NCBI GenBank assembly: GCA_022567015.1
Contig: JADFHR010000042.1
Span: forward strand, 1 to 16,633
Reading direction: 5' to 3'
DNA from: Pseudomonadota bacterium
GTDB taxonomy: Bacteria; Pseudomonadota; Alphaproteobacteria; Rhodospirillales; 2-02-FULL-58-16
Length of the DNA: 16,633 nucleotides
The notes below the pieces were generated by a model. The model was given only the letters and a program-made list of their open reading frames with translations, made no database searches and was not told the origin of the DNA. How positions within the stretch are numbered: the first letter of the stretch is position 1; every line of letters starts with the position of its first letter. Of the stretch, positions 4,975-12,923 are shown in pieces. The position numbers and the translations under genes are program-made.

Positions 4975-7289
4975 CGGCCCTGGCGCCAATGTCCGGTCCG
5001 CCCATTGCGCGCGTCCGCCTGTGGTCGACGCGCGCCGGCCTGGGCCGCAAGCTGGCCTTTTGCCTGGCGGCGGCGGCCGTGGCGTCGGGGGTGGCGACGG
5101 TGGCCGCGATGACCGAGGTGTGGTCGAGCGGCCCCCCCGATCCCCGCACCGTTCTCATTTTTCTTTCCCTGGACGTTCTCCTGCTGCTCATGCTGGGGGT
5201 GGTGGTGGCATGGCGGCTCGCCGCCGTATGGGCGGAGCGGCGCCGGGGGCTGGCGGGATCGGGCCTGCACGTCCGGCTGGTGATGCTTTTCAGTCTGGCG
5301 ACGGTGACCCCGGCAATCCTGGTCGCCGTGTTCTCGGGGGTGTTCCTCAACCTGGGCATCGAATCCTGGTTCGACCAACGGGTGCGCACGGCGCTCGACC
5401 AGTCCCAGAAGGTGGCCCAAGCCTACCTTCATGAACACCGCCAAAGTATTCGCGCCGACGCCTTCGCCATGGCCAACGACCTGAACCGCGACGCGCCGAC
5501 GCTGATGGGTGATGGGCGACGCTTCAGCCAGGTTCTCTCGGCGCAGGCGGCGCTGCGCTCTTTGCCCGAGGCCCTGGTGGTGGACAGCGGCGGCCGGGTT
5601 CTTGCCCGGTCCGAGCTCAGCCTTTCCTTGGAATTCGAACTGGCCCCTCCGGAGGCCATGGAATTGGCCGACCGGGGCGAAATCGTCGTCCTTACCCCGG
5701 GCCAGGAGGACCGCGTGCGCGCGGTGATCCGGCTCGACCGGTTCGTCGACGCCTACCTGCTGGTCGGGCGGTTCGTCGACCCGCGCGTCCTCAACTACGT
5801 CGAAAACGTCGAAAAGGCGACCAGCCAATACAAACGCCTGGAAAAGCGCCTCGATGACATTCAGATCATCTTCGCGATCATCTTCGTGCTGGTGGTGGTG
5901 CTGCTGTTGCTGGCCGCCGTCTGGGTCGGCATGGCGCAGGCGACCCAGCTCGCGCGGCCCATCAGCAACTTGATCTCGGCCGCCGAACGGGTGCGCAAAG
6001 GGGACCTGGGCGTGCGCGTCGAGGACTCCACCCGCGCCGACGAACTGGGCACCTTGAGCCGTGCCTTTAATCGCATGACCGGCCAGCTGGAAAGCCAGCA
6101 GACGGGCTTGATGGAGGCCAACCGTCAACTGGACGAAAGGCGCCGGTTCATGGAAACCGTGCTCGCCGGTGTATCCGCCGGCGTTATCGGTCTGGACATC
6201 AACGGGCGCATCAATCTGACCAACCGTTCGGCCTCGGAGCTCCTGGCCATCGACCTGGAGAAGTCCGTCGGTAAGACCCTGGGCGAGGCGGTCCCCGAGA
6301 TGGCGGACCTTCTCAAGGGGGTCATGGAGCGCCCGGACCGCATGCAACAGACGGAGATCAAGCTGGTCCGCGAGGGACGGTTCCACACCTTTGTCGCGCG
6401 CATGGCGGCCGAACGCCTTGGCGGCGACATCATCGGCTACGTGGTCACCTTCGACGATGTCACGGAGCTCATATCCGCCCAGCGAACGGCGGCCTGGGCC
6501 GACGTCGCGCGGCGCATCGCCCACGAAATCAAGAACCCCCTGACCCCCATCCAGCTTTCGGCGGAGCGCCTGAAACGCAAGTACCTGAAAGAGATCAAGA
6601 GCGACCCGGAGACCTTCTCGGTGTGCACGGACACCATCGTGCGCCAGGTCGAGGACATGGGCCGCATGGTCGACGAGTTTTCGTCCTTCGCCCGCATGCC
6701 GCAACCGACGATGAAACCGGACAACCTTTCGAAAATCTGCCAACAGGCCGTTTTCCTGGAGCGCAACCGGCATCCCGAGATCGAATTCACGGTCGAGGTC
6801 CCGGACGAGGGCGTGCATCTCAGGTGCGACAGCCGGCAGGTGGCGCAGGCGCTGACCAACCTGATGAAAAACGCCGCCGAATCGATCACGGACCGGCAAG
6901 CGGCCGACGGGGAAACCCTGCCCAGGGGCCACATCCGGTTCATGTTGATAAAGGAAACCGCGGACGACGGCACGCGGATCACCATCGCGATCGAGGACAA
7001 CGGCAAGGGCCTGCCCGAGGAACACCGGGACCGCCTTATCGAGCCCTATGTCACGGCGCGCACCAAGGGCACGGGCCTGGGCTTGGCCATCGTCAAGAAA
7101 ATCATGGAAGATCACAACGGTGATCTGGTACTTGAGGACCGGCAGGGGGGCGGCGCCCGGATTTCCCTGATCTTCCACCCGGTGGGCGACACGGCCGGCG
7201 CGGAAGAGGGCGGGGAAGATGAATCCCCGGCCGGAAAAGACGCCGATCCCATGAAGGTCGCGACGGACATCCTTGCCCATGGCTCATGA
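4971..7289 (+). CDS. ntrY: Membrane sensor histidine kinase NtrY
   Basis: NtrY is the membrane-bound sensor of the NtrY/NtrX pair, which in alphaproteobacteria is linked to nitrogen and redox signalling. The 772 residues start with three hydrophobic segments (about 28-48, 60-82 and 102-127). A likely periplasmic region of about 170 residues follows, then a fourth strong membrane helix (297-321), a HAMP linker (about 322-376) and a PAS domain (about 390-500). The kinase core has His518 in RRIAHEIKNPLTPIQLS, N-box NLMKNAAES (630-638), G1 DNGKGL (676-681) and G2 GTGLGL (700-705). The C-terminal tail of about 30 residues is acidic and low in complexity. ATGA overlaps the ntrC stop, directly behind a G8AA Shine-Dalgarno. 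The end overlaps the ntrX start by 11 nt. Confidence 0.95.
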   Translation: MTALAPMSGPPIARVRLWSTRAGLGRKLAFCLAAAAVASGVATVAAMTEVWSSGPPDPRTVLIFLSLDVLLLLMLGVVVAWRLAAVWAERRRGLAGSGLHVRLVMLFSLATVTPAILVAVFSGVFLNLGIESWFDQRVRTALDQSQKVAQAYLHEHRQSIRADAFAMANDLNRDAPTLMGDGRRFSQVLSAQAALRSLPEALVVDSGGRVLARSELSLSLEFELAPPEAMELADRGEIVVLTPGQEDRVRAVIRLDRFVDAYLLVGRFVDPRVLNYVENVEKATSQYKRLEKRLDDIQIIFAIIFVLVVVLLLLAAVWVGMAQATQLARPISNLISAAERVRKGDLGVRVEDSTRADELGTLSRAFNRMTGQLESQQTGLMEANRQLDERRRFMETVLAGVSAGVIGLDINGRINLTNRSASELLAIDLEKSVGKTLGEAVPEMADLLKGVMERPDRMQQTEIKLVREGRFHTFVARMAAERLGGDIIGYVVTFDDVTELISAQRTAAWADVARRIAHEIKNPLTPIQLSAERLKRKYLKEIKSDPETFSVCTDTIVRQVEDMGRMVDEFSSFARMPQPTMKPDNLSKICQQAVFLERNRHPEIEFTVEVPDEGVHLRCDSRQVAQALTNLMKNAAESITDRQAADGETLPRGHIRFMLIKETADDGTRITIAIEDNGKGLPEEHRDRLIEPYVTARTKGTGLGLAIVKKIMEDHNGDLVLEDRQGGGARISLIFHPVGDTAGAEEGGEDESPAGKDADPMKVATDILAHGS

Positions 7290-8673
7290 CATCCTCATCG
7301 TCGACGACGAAGCCGATATCCGGGTGCTGACCTCGGGCATCCTCGAGGACGAGGGCTACGAAGCCCGCGCGGCCGCGGACAGCACCGCCGCGCTCGCCGG
7401 CATCGAGGCCCGTCGCCCGAGCCTGGTTCTCCTGGATATCTGGTTGCAGGGCAGCGAACTGGACGGCCTGGGTATCCTGGAAGCCATCAAGAAAGACCAC
7501 TCCGGCGTCCCGGTGGTGATGATGAGCGGCCACGGCACCGTGGAAACCGCGGTGACGGCGATCAAGCTCGGCGCCTATGACTTCATCGAAAAACCGTTCA
7601 AGGTGGACCGCCTGGTGCTGGTCGTCGAACGCGCCATCGAGGCGGCAGGCCTGAGGCGCGAGATCGAGGAGTTGAGGCTGCGCGCCGGCCCGGACAGCGA
7701 ACTGATCGGCCGTTCCTCGGCCATCAACCATGTGCGCCAAGCCATCGAACGCGTCGCGCCCACCAACAGCCGCGTTCTCATCACCGGGCTCGCGGGATCG
7801 GGAAAGGAGGTGGTCGCGCGCATGGTGCACGCGCGCTCGCGCCGCGCCGACGGCCCGTTCGTGGTGCTCAACTGCGCCACCATGCAGCCCGAGCGGATGG
7901 AAGTGGAACTGTTCGGCACCGAGAGCCCGGTCGGCGGCGGCGGCGGCCCGCGCAAGGTGGGGACGTTCGAACGGGCTCACAACGGAACCCTTTTCCTCGA
8001 CCAGGTGTCGGACATGCCCATGCAGACCCAGGGCAAGATCGTCCGTGTCCTTCAGGAACAGATCTTCGAGCGGGTCGGGGGCGGCACCCAGGTCGAGGTG
8101 AACGTGCGCGTCGTGGCTGCCGCCACCCGCGATCTTGCCCTGGAGGTGAGCGACGGCCGCTTCCGCGAAGACCTGTACTACCGGCTCAACGTGGTGCCCA
8201 TTCAGGTGCCGCCGTTGCGTGACCGGCGCGATGACATCCCGCTGCTCGCCCGCTTCTTCATGGAACGGGCCGCCGAATCGGCGGGGCAGCCCGTCAGGAG
8301 CATCGGCGAGGATGCCATTGCCGCCATGCAGGCATACGACTGGCCCGGCAACGTCAGGGAACTGCGCAACGTCATCGAACGGCTGCTGATCATGGCTCCG
8401 GGCGATCCAGGGGACCCCATCGGCGCCGACATGCTGCCCGCCGGAATCGGAACCGGCCCGCCGGCCACCGGGGACTGGGAGAAAGGCAGCGAGATCATGG
8501 GCCTGCCCCTGCGCGAGGCCCGGGAGATCTTCGAGCGGGATTACCTGCAGGCCCAGGTGATGCGCTTTGGCGGCAATGTCTCGCGCACGGCGGCCTTCGT
8601 CGGGATGGAACGATCGGCCCTCCATCGCAAACTCAAGTTTCTGGGCGTCCAAAGCGACGGGAAATCGCGCTAG
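7279..8673 (+). CDS. ntrX: Response regulator NtrX, with degenerate AAA+ motifs
   Basis: NtrX is the partner of NtrY. The 464 residues contain a receiver domain (acidic D9-E11, phosphoacceptor Asp53, Lys105), an AAA+ domain and a C-terminal Fis-like helix-turn-helix (about 432-455, GNVSRTAAFVGMERSALHRKL). Walker A is GLAGSGKE (170-177) and the arginine-finger segment FREDLYYRL is kept (295-303). The GAFTGA loop is absent and replaced by glycine-rich ELFGTESPVGGGGG (210-223). This is the known state in alphaproteobacterial NtrX and argues against sigma-54 activation. More unusual is Walker B, which reads TLFLDQVSD with Gln242 where family members normally have the catalytic glutamate. ATG at 7279 is preferred over an in-frame TTG at 7273, because MAHDILIVDDE fits the family start. 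It is the last gene of the overlapping operon. Confidence 0.94.
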   Translation: MAHDILIVDDEADIRVLTSGILEDEGYEARAAADSTAALAGIEARRPSLVLLDIWLQGSELDGLGILEAIKKDHSGVPVVMMSGHGTVETAVTAIKLGAYDFIEKPFKVDRLVLVVERAIEAAGLRREIEELRLRAGPDSELIGRSSAINHVRQAIERVAPTNSRVLITGLAGSGKEVVARMVHARSRRADGPFVVLNCATMQPERMEVELFGTESPVGGGGGPRKVGTFERAHNGTLFLDQVSDMPMQTQGKIVRVLQEQIFERVGGGTQVEVNVRVVAAATRDLALEVSDGRFREDLYYRLNVVPIQVPPLRDRRDDIPLLARFFMERAAESAGQPVRSIGEDAIAAMQAYDWPGNVRELRNVIERLLIMAPGDPGDPIGADMLPAGIGTGPPATGDWEKGSEIMGLPLREAREIFERDYLQAQVMRFGGNVSRTAAFVGMERSALHRKLKFLGVQSDGKSR

Positions 8674-8699
8674 TGTCCGGTCCCCGACAGGACACTAGC
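8669..8699. terminator. Hairpin spanning the ntrX stop codon
   Basis: GCTAGTGTCC (8669-8678) and GGACACTAGC (8690-8699) form a perfect 10-bp stem with an 11-nt loop, and the TAG stop lies in the left arm. No T-run follows, so it is either a poor or factor-dependent terminator, an RNA 3'-end stabiliser at the close of the ntr operon, or a short repeat. Confidence 0.45.
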
Positions 8700-8771
8700 C
8701 CCCGGGCTGGCGGATTCTGAAGACCCCGCCGATCTTCCCGGCGCGGGCGTGACGGCAAAGGTTTCAAGACC

Positions 8772-10148
8772 ATGAAGGTAATCGTCTGCGGCGCCGGACA
8801 AGTGGGCTTCAACATTGCCCGGCATCTGGCCCTGGAAAAAAACGACGTCACGGTCATCGACCAGTCTCCGGAGCTGATCCACAAGGTCACCGACACCCTC
8901 GACGTGCAAGGGGTCATCGGCCATGCCTCGCACCCCGACATCCTGGAACAATCGGGCGCGGCGGACGCGGACATGATCATCGCGGTGACCTATGCCGACG
9001 AGGTCAACATGATGGCCTGTCAGGTGGCCCATTCGATTTTCGACGTGCCGACCAAGATCGCCCGCGTGCGTCACCAGAGCTACCTGGACCCCGTCTGGGC
9101 GAATTTGTTTTCCCGCGACAACATGCCCATCGACATCATCATCTCGCCCGAGATCGAAGTGGCCCGCGCGGTGACGCGGCGCCTCGAGGTGCCCGGGGCG
9201 TTCGAGATGATTTCCCTGGCCGACGACAAGGTGAAGCTGCTGGGCGTGCGGTGCGAGGATACCTGTCCCCTGGTCAATACGCCGCTCAGGCAACTCACCC
9301 AGCTGTTCCCCGACCTCAATATCGTCATCGTCGGGCTCATGCGCGAAGACCGTCCCATCGTGCCCACGGGGGACGACCAGATGTTGCCCGGCGACGAGGT
9401 CTATTTCGTCGTCGACAGCGATCAGGTGGCGCGCGCCATGAGCGCCTTCGGCCACGAGGAGACGGCGGCGCGGCGGCTGTTGATCTTCGGCGGCGGCAAC
9501 ATCGGCCTTTTCCTGGCCCAGGAAATCGAGAACGACCACCCCTGGGTCAACGCCAAGGTCATCGAGGCGAACGCGGAGCGGGCGGAATTCGTGGCCGGCC
9601 AGCTGAAAAGCACGGTGGTGATCCACGGCGACGTGCTGGACCCGGAAATTCTGGCGGAGGCGAACGTGGCGGCCACCGAAACGGTGGTGGCGGTGACCAA
9701 CGACGACGAGACCAACATCCTGGCGTCCCTGCTCGCCCGGCGCTATGGCTGCCGGCGCCTGATCACGCTGATCAACAAGTCGACGTATGAGCCGTTGATC
9801 AACACCCTCGGCATCGACGTCGTGGTCAGTCCCCGCAACATCACGGTTTCCACCATCCTTCAACACGTTCGCCGCGGCCGGATCCATTCGGTTCACACCC
9901 TCAGGGAAGGCTTCGGCGAACTGATCGAGGCGGAGGCCCTGGAGACCTCGCCCCTGGTCGGCACGCCGCTGCGGGAAGTGAACCTCCCCGACGGCGTCCT
10001 GCTCGGCGCCATCGTGCGCGACGGCAAGATGATCAGCCCGCGCGGCGACACGGTGGTCCGGGCCCGGGACCGCGTCGTGCTGTTCGCCGCCGAGGACGCC
10101 ATTCGCAAGGTGGAGACGTTGTTCTCCGTGCAACTGGAATACTTTTAG
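8772..10148 (+). CDS. trkA: Trk potassium uptake regulatory subunit TrkA
   Basis: TrkA is the cytosolic NAD(H)/nucleotide-binding gating subunit of Trk potassium channels. The 458 residues show the duplicated RCK architecture. The first Rossmann half has GAGQVG (7-12) and Asp30 in VTVIDQSPE, followed by an RCK-C domain around 140-220. The second half has GGGNIG (240-245) and Glu265, followed by a second RCK-C domain (about 370-455). The length is typical. The membrane partner TrkH/TrkG is not in this window. It follows ntrX after 98 nt, the usual ntrX-trkA order of Rhodospirillales. The next gene follows after 56 nt on the same strand, so they may be co-transcribed. Confidence 0.95.
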   Translation: MKVIVCGAGQVGFNIARHLALEKNDVTVIDQSPELIHKVTDTLDVQGVIGHASHPDILEQSGAADADMIIAVTYADEVNMMACQVAHSIFDVPTKIARVRHQSYLDPVWANLFSRDNMPIDIIISPEIEVARAVTRRLEVPGAFEMISLADDKVKLLGVRCEDTCPLVNTPLRQLTQLFPDLNIVIVGLMREDRPIVPTGDDQMLPGDEVYFVVDSDQVARAMSAFGHEETAARRLLIFGGGNIGLFLAQEIENDHPWVNAKVIEANAERAEFVAGQLKSTVVIHGDVLDPEILAEANVAATETVVAVTNDDETNILASLLARRYGCRRLITLINKSTYEPLINTLGIDVVVSPRNITVSTILQHVRRGRIHSVHTLREGFGELIEAEALETSPLVGTPLREVNLPDGVLLGAIVRDGKMISPRGDTVVRARDRVVLFAAEDAIRKVETLFSVQLEYF

Positions 10149-10204
10149 CCGGGACAGGGGCGGGTTCGGGGAGCGGACACGCCGGGGCGGAGAGAAGGAG
10201 AGAT

Positions 10205-10933
10205 ATGAGCGGCACGATCGGAGTCCTGGGCGGCATGGGACCGCTCGCCACCGTCGACTTCATGCGCAAGGTCATCGATCTGACTCCGGCCCGCCGGGAC
10301 GAAGAGCACCTGCCCCTCATCGTCTATTCGGTGCCCCAGGTCCCCGGGCGTTCCGCGTGCATTCTCGAGGGCGCGGCCTCGCCGTTGCCGGCCATGCTGC
10401 GCGGCATCCGCACCCTGGCGCAGGCGGGCGCGGAATGCATCGCCATCCCGTGCAATACCGCGCACCACTGGTACGACGAACTGGCGCGGGAAAGCCGGTG
10501 TCCGGTGCTCCACATCGTCGACGCCGCGTGCGCCGCCATGGAGCGCGGCGGTGTCGGCCAGGGTGCGGTCGGCCTCCTGGCGACCACGGGCACCATCGCC
10601 GCCGGCATCTATCAGGCGCGGCTGGACCGGCACGGGTACGATTGTGTCGTTCTCGGGGCGCGCGACATGGAAGATCTGGTCATGCGCGGAATCGCGCTGG
10701 TGAAGGCGGGGGAGATGGAGGACGCCAGGGCCCTCCTGGAAACGGCGGCGGCCAAACTCGGCACCCAAGGGGTGCGGGCGATCGTTCTCGGCTGCACCGA
10801 GATCCCCATCGTCTTCAACGGTGTTTCGTCGTCGTCGCTGCCGCCCATCGTGGACGCCACCCAGGCCCTGGCGGAGGCCTGCGTCGGGTGGTATTTCGGG
10901 CGTGCGGGGCGCGCCGCCGAAAGCCGCGGATGA
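10205..10933 (+). CDS. Aspartate/glutamate racemase family protein
   Basis: These PLP-independent racemases use two cysteines to invert L- and D-Asp or Glu. The 242 residues begin with GVLGGMGPLATVDFM, as in the aspartate-racemase/YgeA group. Both catalytic cysteines are in place: Cys83 in IPCNTAHHWY and Cys197 in VLGCTEIP. It is shorter and different at the N-terminus from MurI-type glutamate racemase, so I do not call it murI. The exact substrate cannot be read from the sequence. AAGGAG lies 4 nt before the ATG (10205). It precedes a D-amino-acid aminotransferase by 49 nt, which suggests that the racemase supplies or removes D-Asp/D-Glu for a shared pathway. Confidence 0.88.
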   Translation: MSGTIGVLGGMGPLATVDFMRKVIDLTPARRDEEHLPLIVYSVPQVPGRSACILEGAASPLPAMLRGIRTLAQAGAECIAIPCNTAHHWYDELARESRCPVLHIVDAACAAMERGGVGQGAVGLLATTGTIAAGIYQARLDRHGYDCVVLGARDMEDLVMRGIALVKAGEMEDARALLETAAAKLGTQGVRAIVLGCTEIPIVFNGVSSSSLPPIVDATQALAEACVGWYFGRAGRAAESRG

Positions 10934-10982
10934 CGACCGCCACGCCGGCCAGGCCGATGTTCCCGGGACAGCGGAGGAAGGG

Positions 10983-11846
10983 ATGACGCGCATTGCGTAC
11001 GTCAACGGCCGATATGTGCCCCACGGCGAAGCCGCCGTGCACGTGGAGGACCGGGGGTACCAGTTCGCCGACGGCGTTTACGAGGTCATCGCGGTGCACC
11101 GGGGCCGTCTGGTCGACGAACACGGCCACCTTGACCGCCTCGAGCGCTCCCTGGGCGAGCTTCGTATCGCGCCGCCCATGGCGCGCCGCGCCCTGCGGGT
11201 GGTGATCGGCGAGGTCGTCCGCCGCAACCGCCTCCGCCATGACGGCATGATCTACCTGCAGGTCACCCGCGGCGTCGCGCCGCGCAACCACGTCTTCCCC
11301 GAAGCCGCCGACAGCGCCCTCGTCGTCACGGCCCGCCGTTTACCCCCCTTCGACGCCGCGGCGGAGACCGGGGTGGATGTGATCACCATCCCGGACATTC
11401 GCTGGGAACGTCGTGATATCAAATCAATATCTCTTCTTCCTAACGTATTGGGAAAGCAGCAGGCGCAGGATGCCGGGGCCTATGAGGCATGGATGGTGGA
11501 CGGCGAAGGCCACGTCACGGAAGGCACCTTGTCCAACGCCTGGATCGTCACCGCCGAGGGCGAGTTGGTGACCCGCCATGCCGGTCGCGCCATCCTCAGC
11601 GGCATCACCCGCCGCGCCATCCTGGAGCTGGCGCGCGGGGAGGGGATCGGGTTTGTCGAGCGCCCTTTTACCGTCGACGAGGCAAAAGCGGCGCGCGAAG
11701 CCTTCCTCACCGGCACGACGGTCCTGGTCAAGCCGGTACTGCACATCGACGGCCAGGCGATCGGTGACGGCCGCGCCGGACCCCTGACCGGCAAGCTGGC
11801 GGCCTTCTATGCCGCCCACATGAAGACCCAGGAGGAAAGCCCGTGA
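10983..11846 (+). CDS. dat: D-amino-acid aminotransferase (PLP fold type IV)
   Basis: This enzyme exchanges amino groups between D-amino acids and 2-oxo acids, typically D-Ala + 2-oxoglutarate = pyruvate + D-Glu. The 287 residues match the DAT length. The PLP lysine is Lys147 in RRDIKSISLLPNVLGKQQA, a context typical of DAT and unlike IlvE or PabC. EGTLSNAW (180-187) and FLTGTT (about 248) are the phosphate-binding segments. The N-terminal YVNGRYVPHGEAAVHVEDRGYQFADGVYE is classical fold IV. GGAGG 5 nt upstream fixes the start at 10983. An open frame further upstream lies inside the racemase gene and was rejected. Codons from 11409 to 11453, across the PLP lysine, are strikingly AT-ending compared with the rest. 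The TGA overlaps the GTG of the next gene. Confidence 0.92.
   Translation: MTRIAYVNGRYVPHGEAAVHVEDRGYQFADGVYEVIAVHRGRLVDEHGHLDRLERSLGELRIAPPMARRALRVVIGEVVRRNRLRHDGMIYLQVTRGVAPRNHVFPEAADSALVVTARRLPPFDAAAETGVDVITIPDIRWERRDIKSISLLPNVLGKQQAQDAGAYEAWMVDGEGHVTEGTLSNAWIVTAEGELVTRHAGRAILSGITRRAILELARGEGIGFVERPFTVDEAKAAREAFLTGTTVLVKPVLHIDGQAIGDGRAGPLTGKLAAFYAAHMKTQEESP
11409..11453 (+). other. AT-rich codon patch around the PLP lysine of dat
   Basis: Codons 143-157 of dat read CGT CGT GAT ATC AAA TCA, then ATA TCT CTT CTT CCT, then AAC GTA TTG GGA. Twelve of 15 end in A or T, in a gene whose other third positions are overwhelmingly G or C. The encoded protein segment is perfectly normal for the family. 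The patch also contains GATAT-N7-ATATC (11415-11431). Confidence 0.85.
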
Positions 11847-12520
11847 CCGCCGGTGCGGACGCCGCCGCGGCCGGCGGGCGGCCGAAAGCCATCCTGTTCG
11901 ACTGGGACAACACCCTGGTCGATTCGTGGCCGGTTATCCACGAGGCGCTCGCGGCCACCCTGGTCGCCTTCGGCCTGAAGCCCTGGACCCTGGACGAGAC
12001 CCGCCGGCGCGTCGCCGAATCCATGCGCAACAGCTTTCCCGACCTCTTCGGCGACCGCTGGGAAGAGGCCGGCAAGGTGTTCTACCAACGCTTCGGCGCC
12101 ATCCACCTGAAAAGCCTGAGGCCGCTTCCCGGAGCGGAACGGATGCTGGCGGAGCTCAACGAGGCCGGCGTCTATCTCGGCGTCGTCAGCAACAAGAAGG
12201 GGGAATACCTGCGCTCGGAGGCGGCGCACCTGGGCTGGGACGCCTATTTCGGCCGCATCGTCGGCGCCTTAGACGCCGAGCGGGATAAACCCGCCCCGGC
12301 GCCCGTGGAAATGGCCCTGGCCGGCAGCGGCGTGCGCCCCGGCAACCAGGTGTGGTTCGTCGGCGACGCGGGCATCGACCTGGAGTGCGCGGTCAACGCC
12401 GGCTGCGTACCCGTGCTGGTGCGCGACAGCGCTCCCCAACCCGGCGAATTCCACGCCCACCCTCCGGCCTGGCATTTCCCCGAATGCCTAGCGCTTTCCA
12501 ACCATGTCCGGAGGTTGTAA
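11843..12520 (+). CDS. HAD-family hydrolase, phosphoglycolate-phosphatase-like
   Basis: The 225-residue HAD phosphatase has all four motifs: the nucleophile DWDNTLVDS (Asp20, Asp22), Ser116 in VVSNKKG, Lys149 in RDKPAPAPVEMAL, and GDAGIDLECA (Asp175, Asp179). A helical cap lies between motifs I and II (about 30-95), as in Gph-type subfamily I enzymes. The substrate is not deducible. The start is a GTG at 11843 that overlaps the dat stop (GTGA), with AGGAGG 7 nt upstream, so it should be translationally coupled to dat. That coupling suggests a related role, such as removing a phosphorylated by-product, but this is speculative. The last ~25 residues lie outside the HAD core. Confidence 0.88.
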   Translation: MTAGADAAAAGGRPKAILFDWDNTLVDSWPVIHEALAATLVAFGLKPWTLDETRRRVAESMRNSFPDLFGDRWEEAGKVFYQRFGAIHLKSLRPLPGAERMLAELNEAGVYLGVVSNKKGEYLRSEAAHLGWDAYFGRIVGALDAERDKPAPAPVEMALAGSGVRPGNQVWFVGDAGIDLECAVNAGCVPVLVRDSAPQPGEFHAHPPAWHFPECLALSNHVRRL

Positions 12521-12542
12521 GCTGTGTCGTTGCCGGCAGAAT
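12515..12542 (+). promoter_or_regulatory. Weak promoter candidate for hfq
   Basis: TTGTAA (12515-12520) and CAGAAT (12537-12542) are spaced by 16 bp, each with 4 of 6 consensus matches. The -35 overlaps the stop of the HAD gene. It would give a leader of about 100 nt. No better candidate was found in the 130-nt gap. Confidence 0.28.
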
Positions 12543-12609
12543 CCCGCGCCGGCGGTCCGGGCGGGACGCATGGGACGAGCACATGCACCGACAACAGGGG
12601 AACCCACAC

Positions 12610-12629
12610 GGGCCATCCAAAAAAGGCCC
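12610..12629 (+). promoter_or_regulatory. A-rich hairpin in the hfq leader
   Basis: GGGCC (12610-12614) and GGCCC (12625-12629) enclose the loop ATCCAAAAAA. AAATAAA and a 7-G Shine-Dalgarno (12637-12643) follow directly before the ATG at 12651. A-rich single-stranded loops close to the ribosome-binding site are plausible Hfq targets for autoregulation. The stem is short. Confidence 0.3.
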
Positions 12630-12650
12630 AAATAAAGGGGGGGAACATTC

Positions 12651-12923
12651 ATGTCCTCCGAAAAATCGCAAAACGTTCAAGACGTCTTCCTGAACTACAT
12701 CAGGAAGAACAAGACTCCGGTCACGATCTTCCTCGTCAACGGCGTCAAGTTGCAGGGGATCGTCACCTGGTTCGACAACTTCTCGGTGCTCCTGCGCCGG
12801 GACGGCCACACGCAATTGGTATACAAGCACGCCATTTCCACCGTAATGCCTTCGGTGCCAATTCAATTGTTCGAGCCGGACAAGGAGGAAAGTGCCGCAG
12901 AGACGGAAGCGGCCGCGGAATAG
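12651..12923 (+). CDS. hfq: RNA chaperone Hfq
   Basis: Hfq is the hexameric Sm-like chaperone that pairs small RNAs with mRNAs. The 90-residue protein has the Sm1 motif in the first ~50 residues (QDVFLNYIRKN, then VTIFLVNGVKLQGIVTWFDNFSVLLRR) and the diagnostic Sm2 motif YKHAIST at 58-64. The tail is short and rich in Glu/Ala (EESAAETEAAAE). In alphaproteobacteria Hfq is needed for nitrogen-fixation control (NrfA), which suits its position beside the ntr cluster. A seven-G Shine-Dalgarno precedes the ATG. The hflX start lies inside the last codons. Confidence 0.98.
   Translation: MSSEKSQNVQDVFLNYIRKNKTPVTIFLVNGVKLQGIVTWFDNFSVLLRRDGHTQLVYKHAISTVMPSVPIQLFEPDKEESAAETEAAAE

Noticed and set aside
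3439..4989. Antisense open frame opposite ntrC, and similar ones at 7102-8652, 8670-10133 and 12763-14304
   Set aside because: All mirror the codons of well-identified plus-strand genes and have no recognisable domains or ribosome-binding sites.
7273..7278. TTG start for NtrX two codons upstream of the ATG
   Set aside because: The ATG at 7279 gives the normal NtrX N-terminus (MAHDILIVDDE), and the TTG has no better ribosome-binding site.
4809..7280. Very long antisense open frame (823 codons) opposite ntrY
   Set aside because: It is a by-product of high GC at third positions of ntrY on the other strand. The protein is His/Arg/Gly-rich without domains, and ntrY is unmistakable.
10205..10933. 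Glutamate racemase MurI
   Set aside because: The N-terminal GVLGGMGPLATVDF and the PCNTAHHW context belong to the aspartate-racemase/YgeA group, not to MurI.
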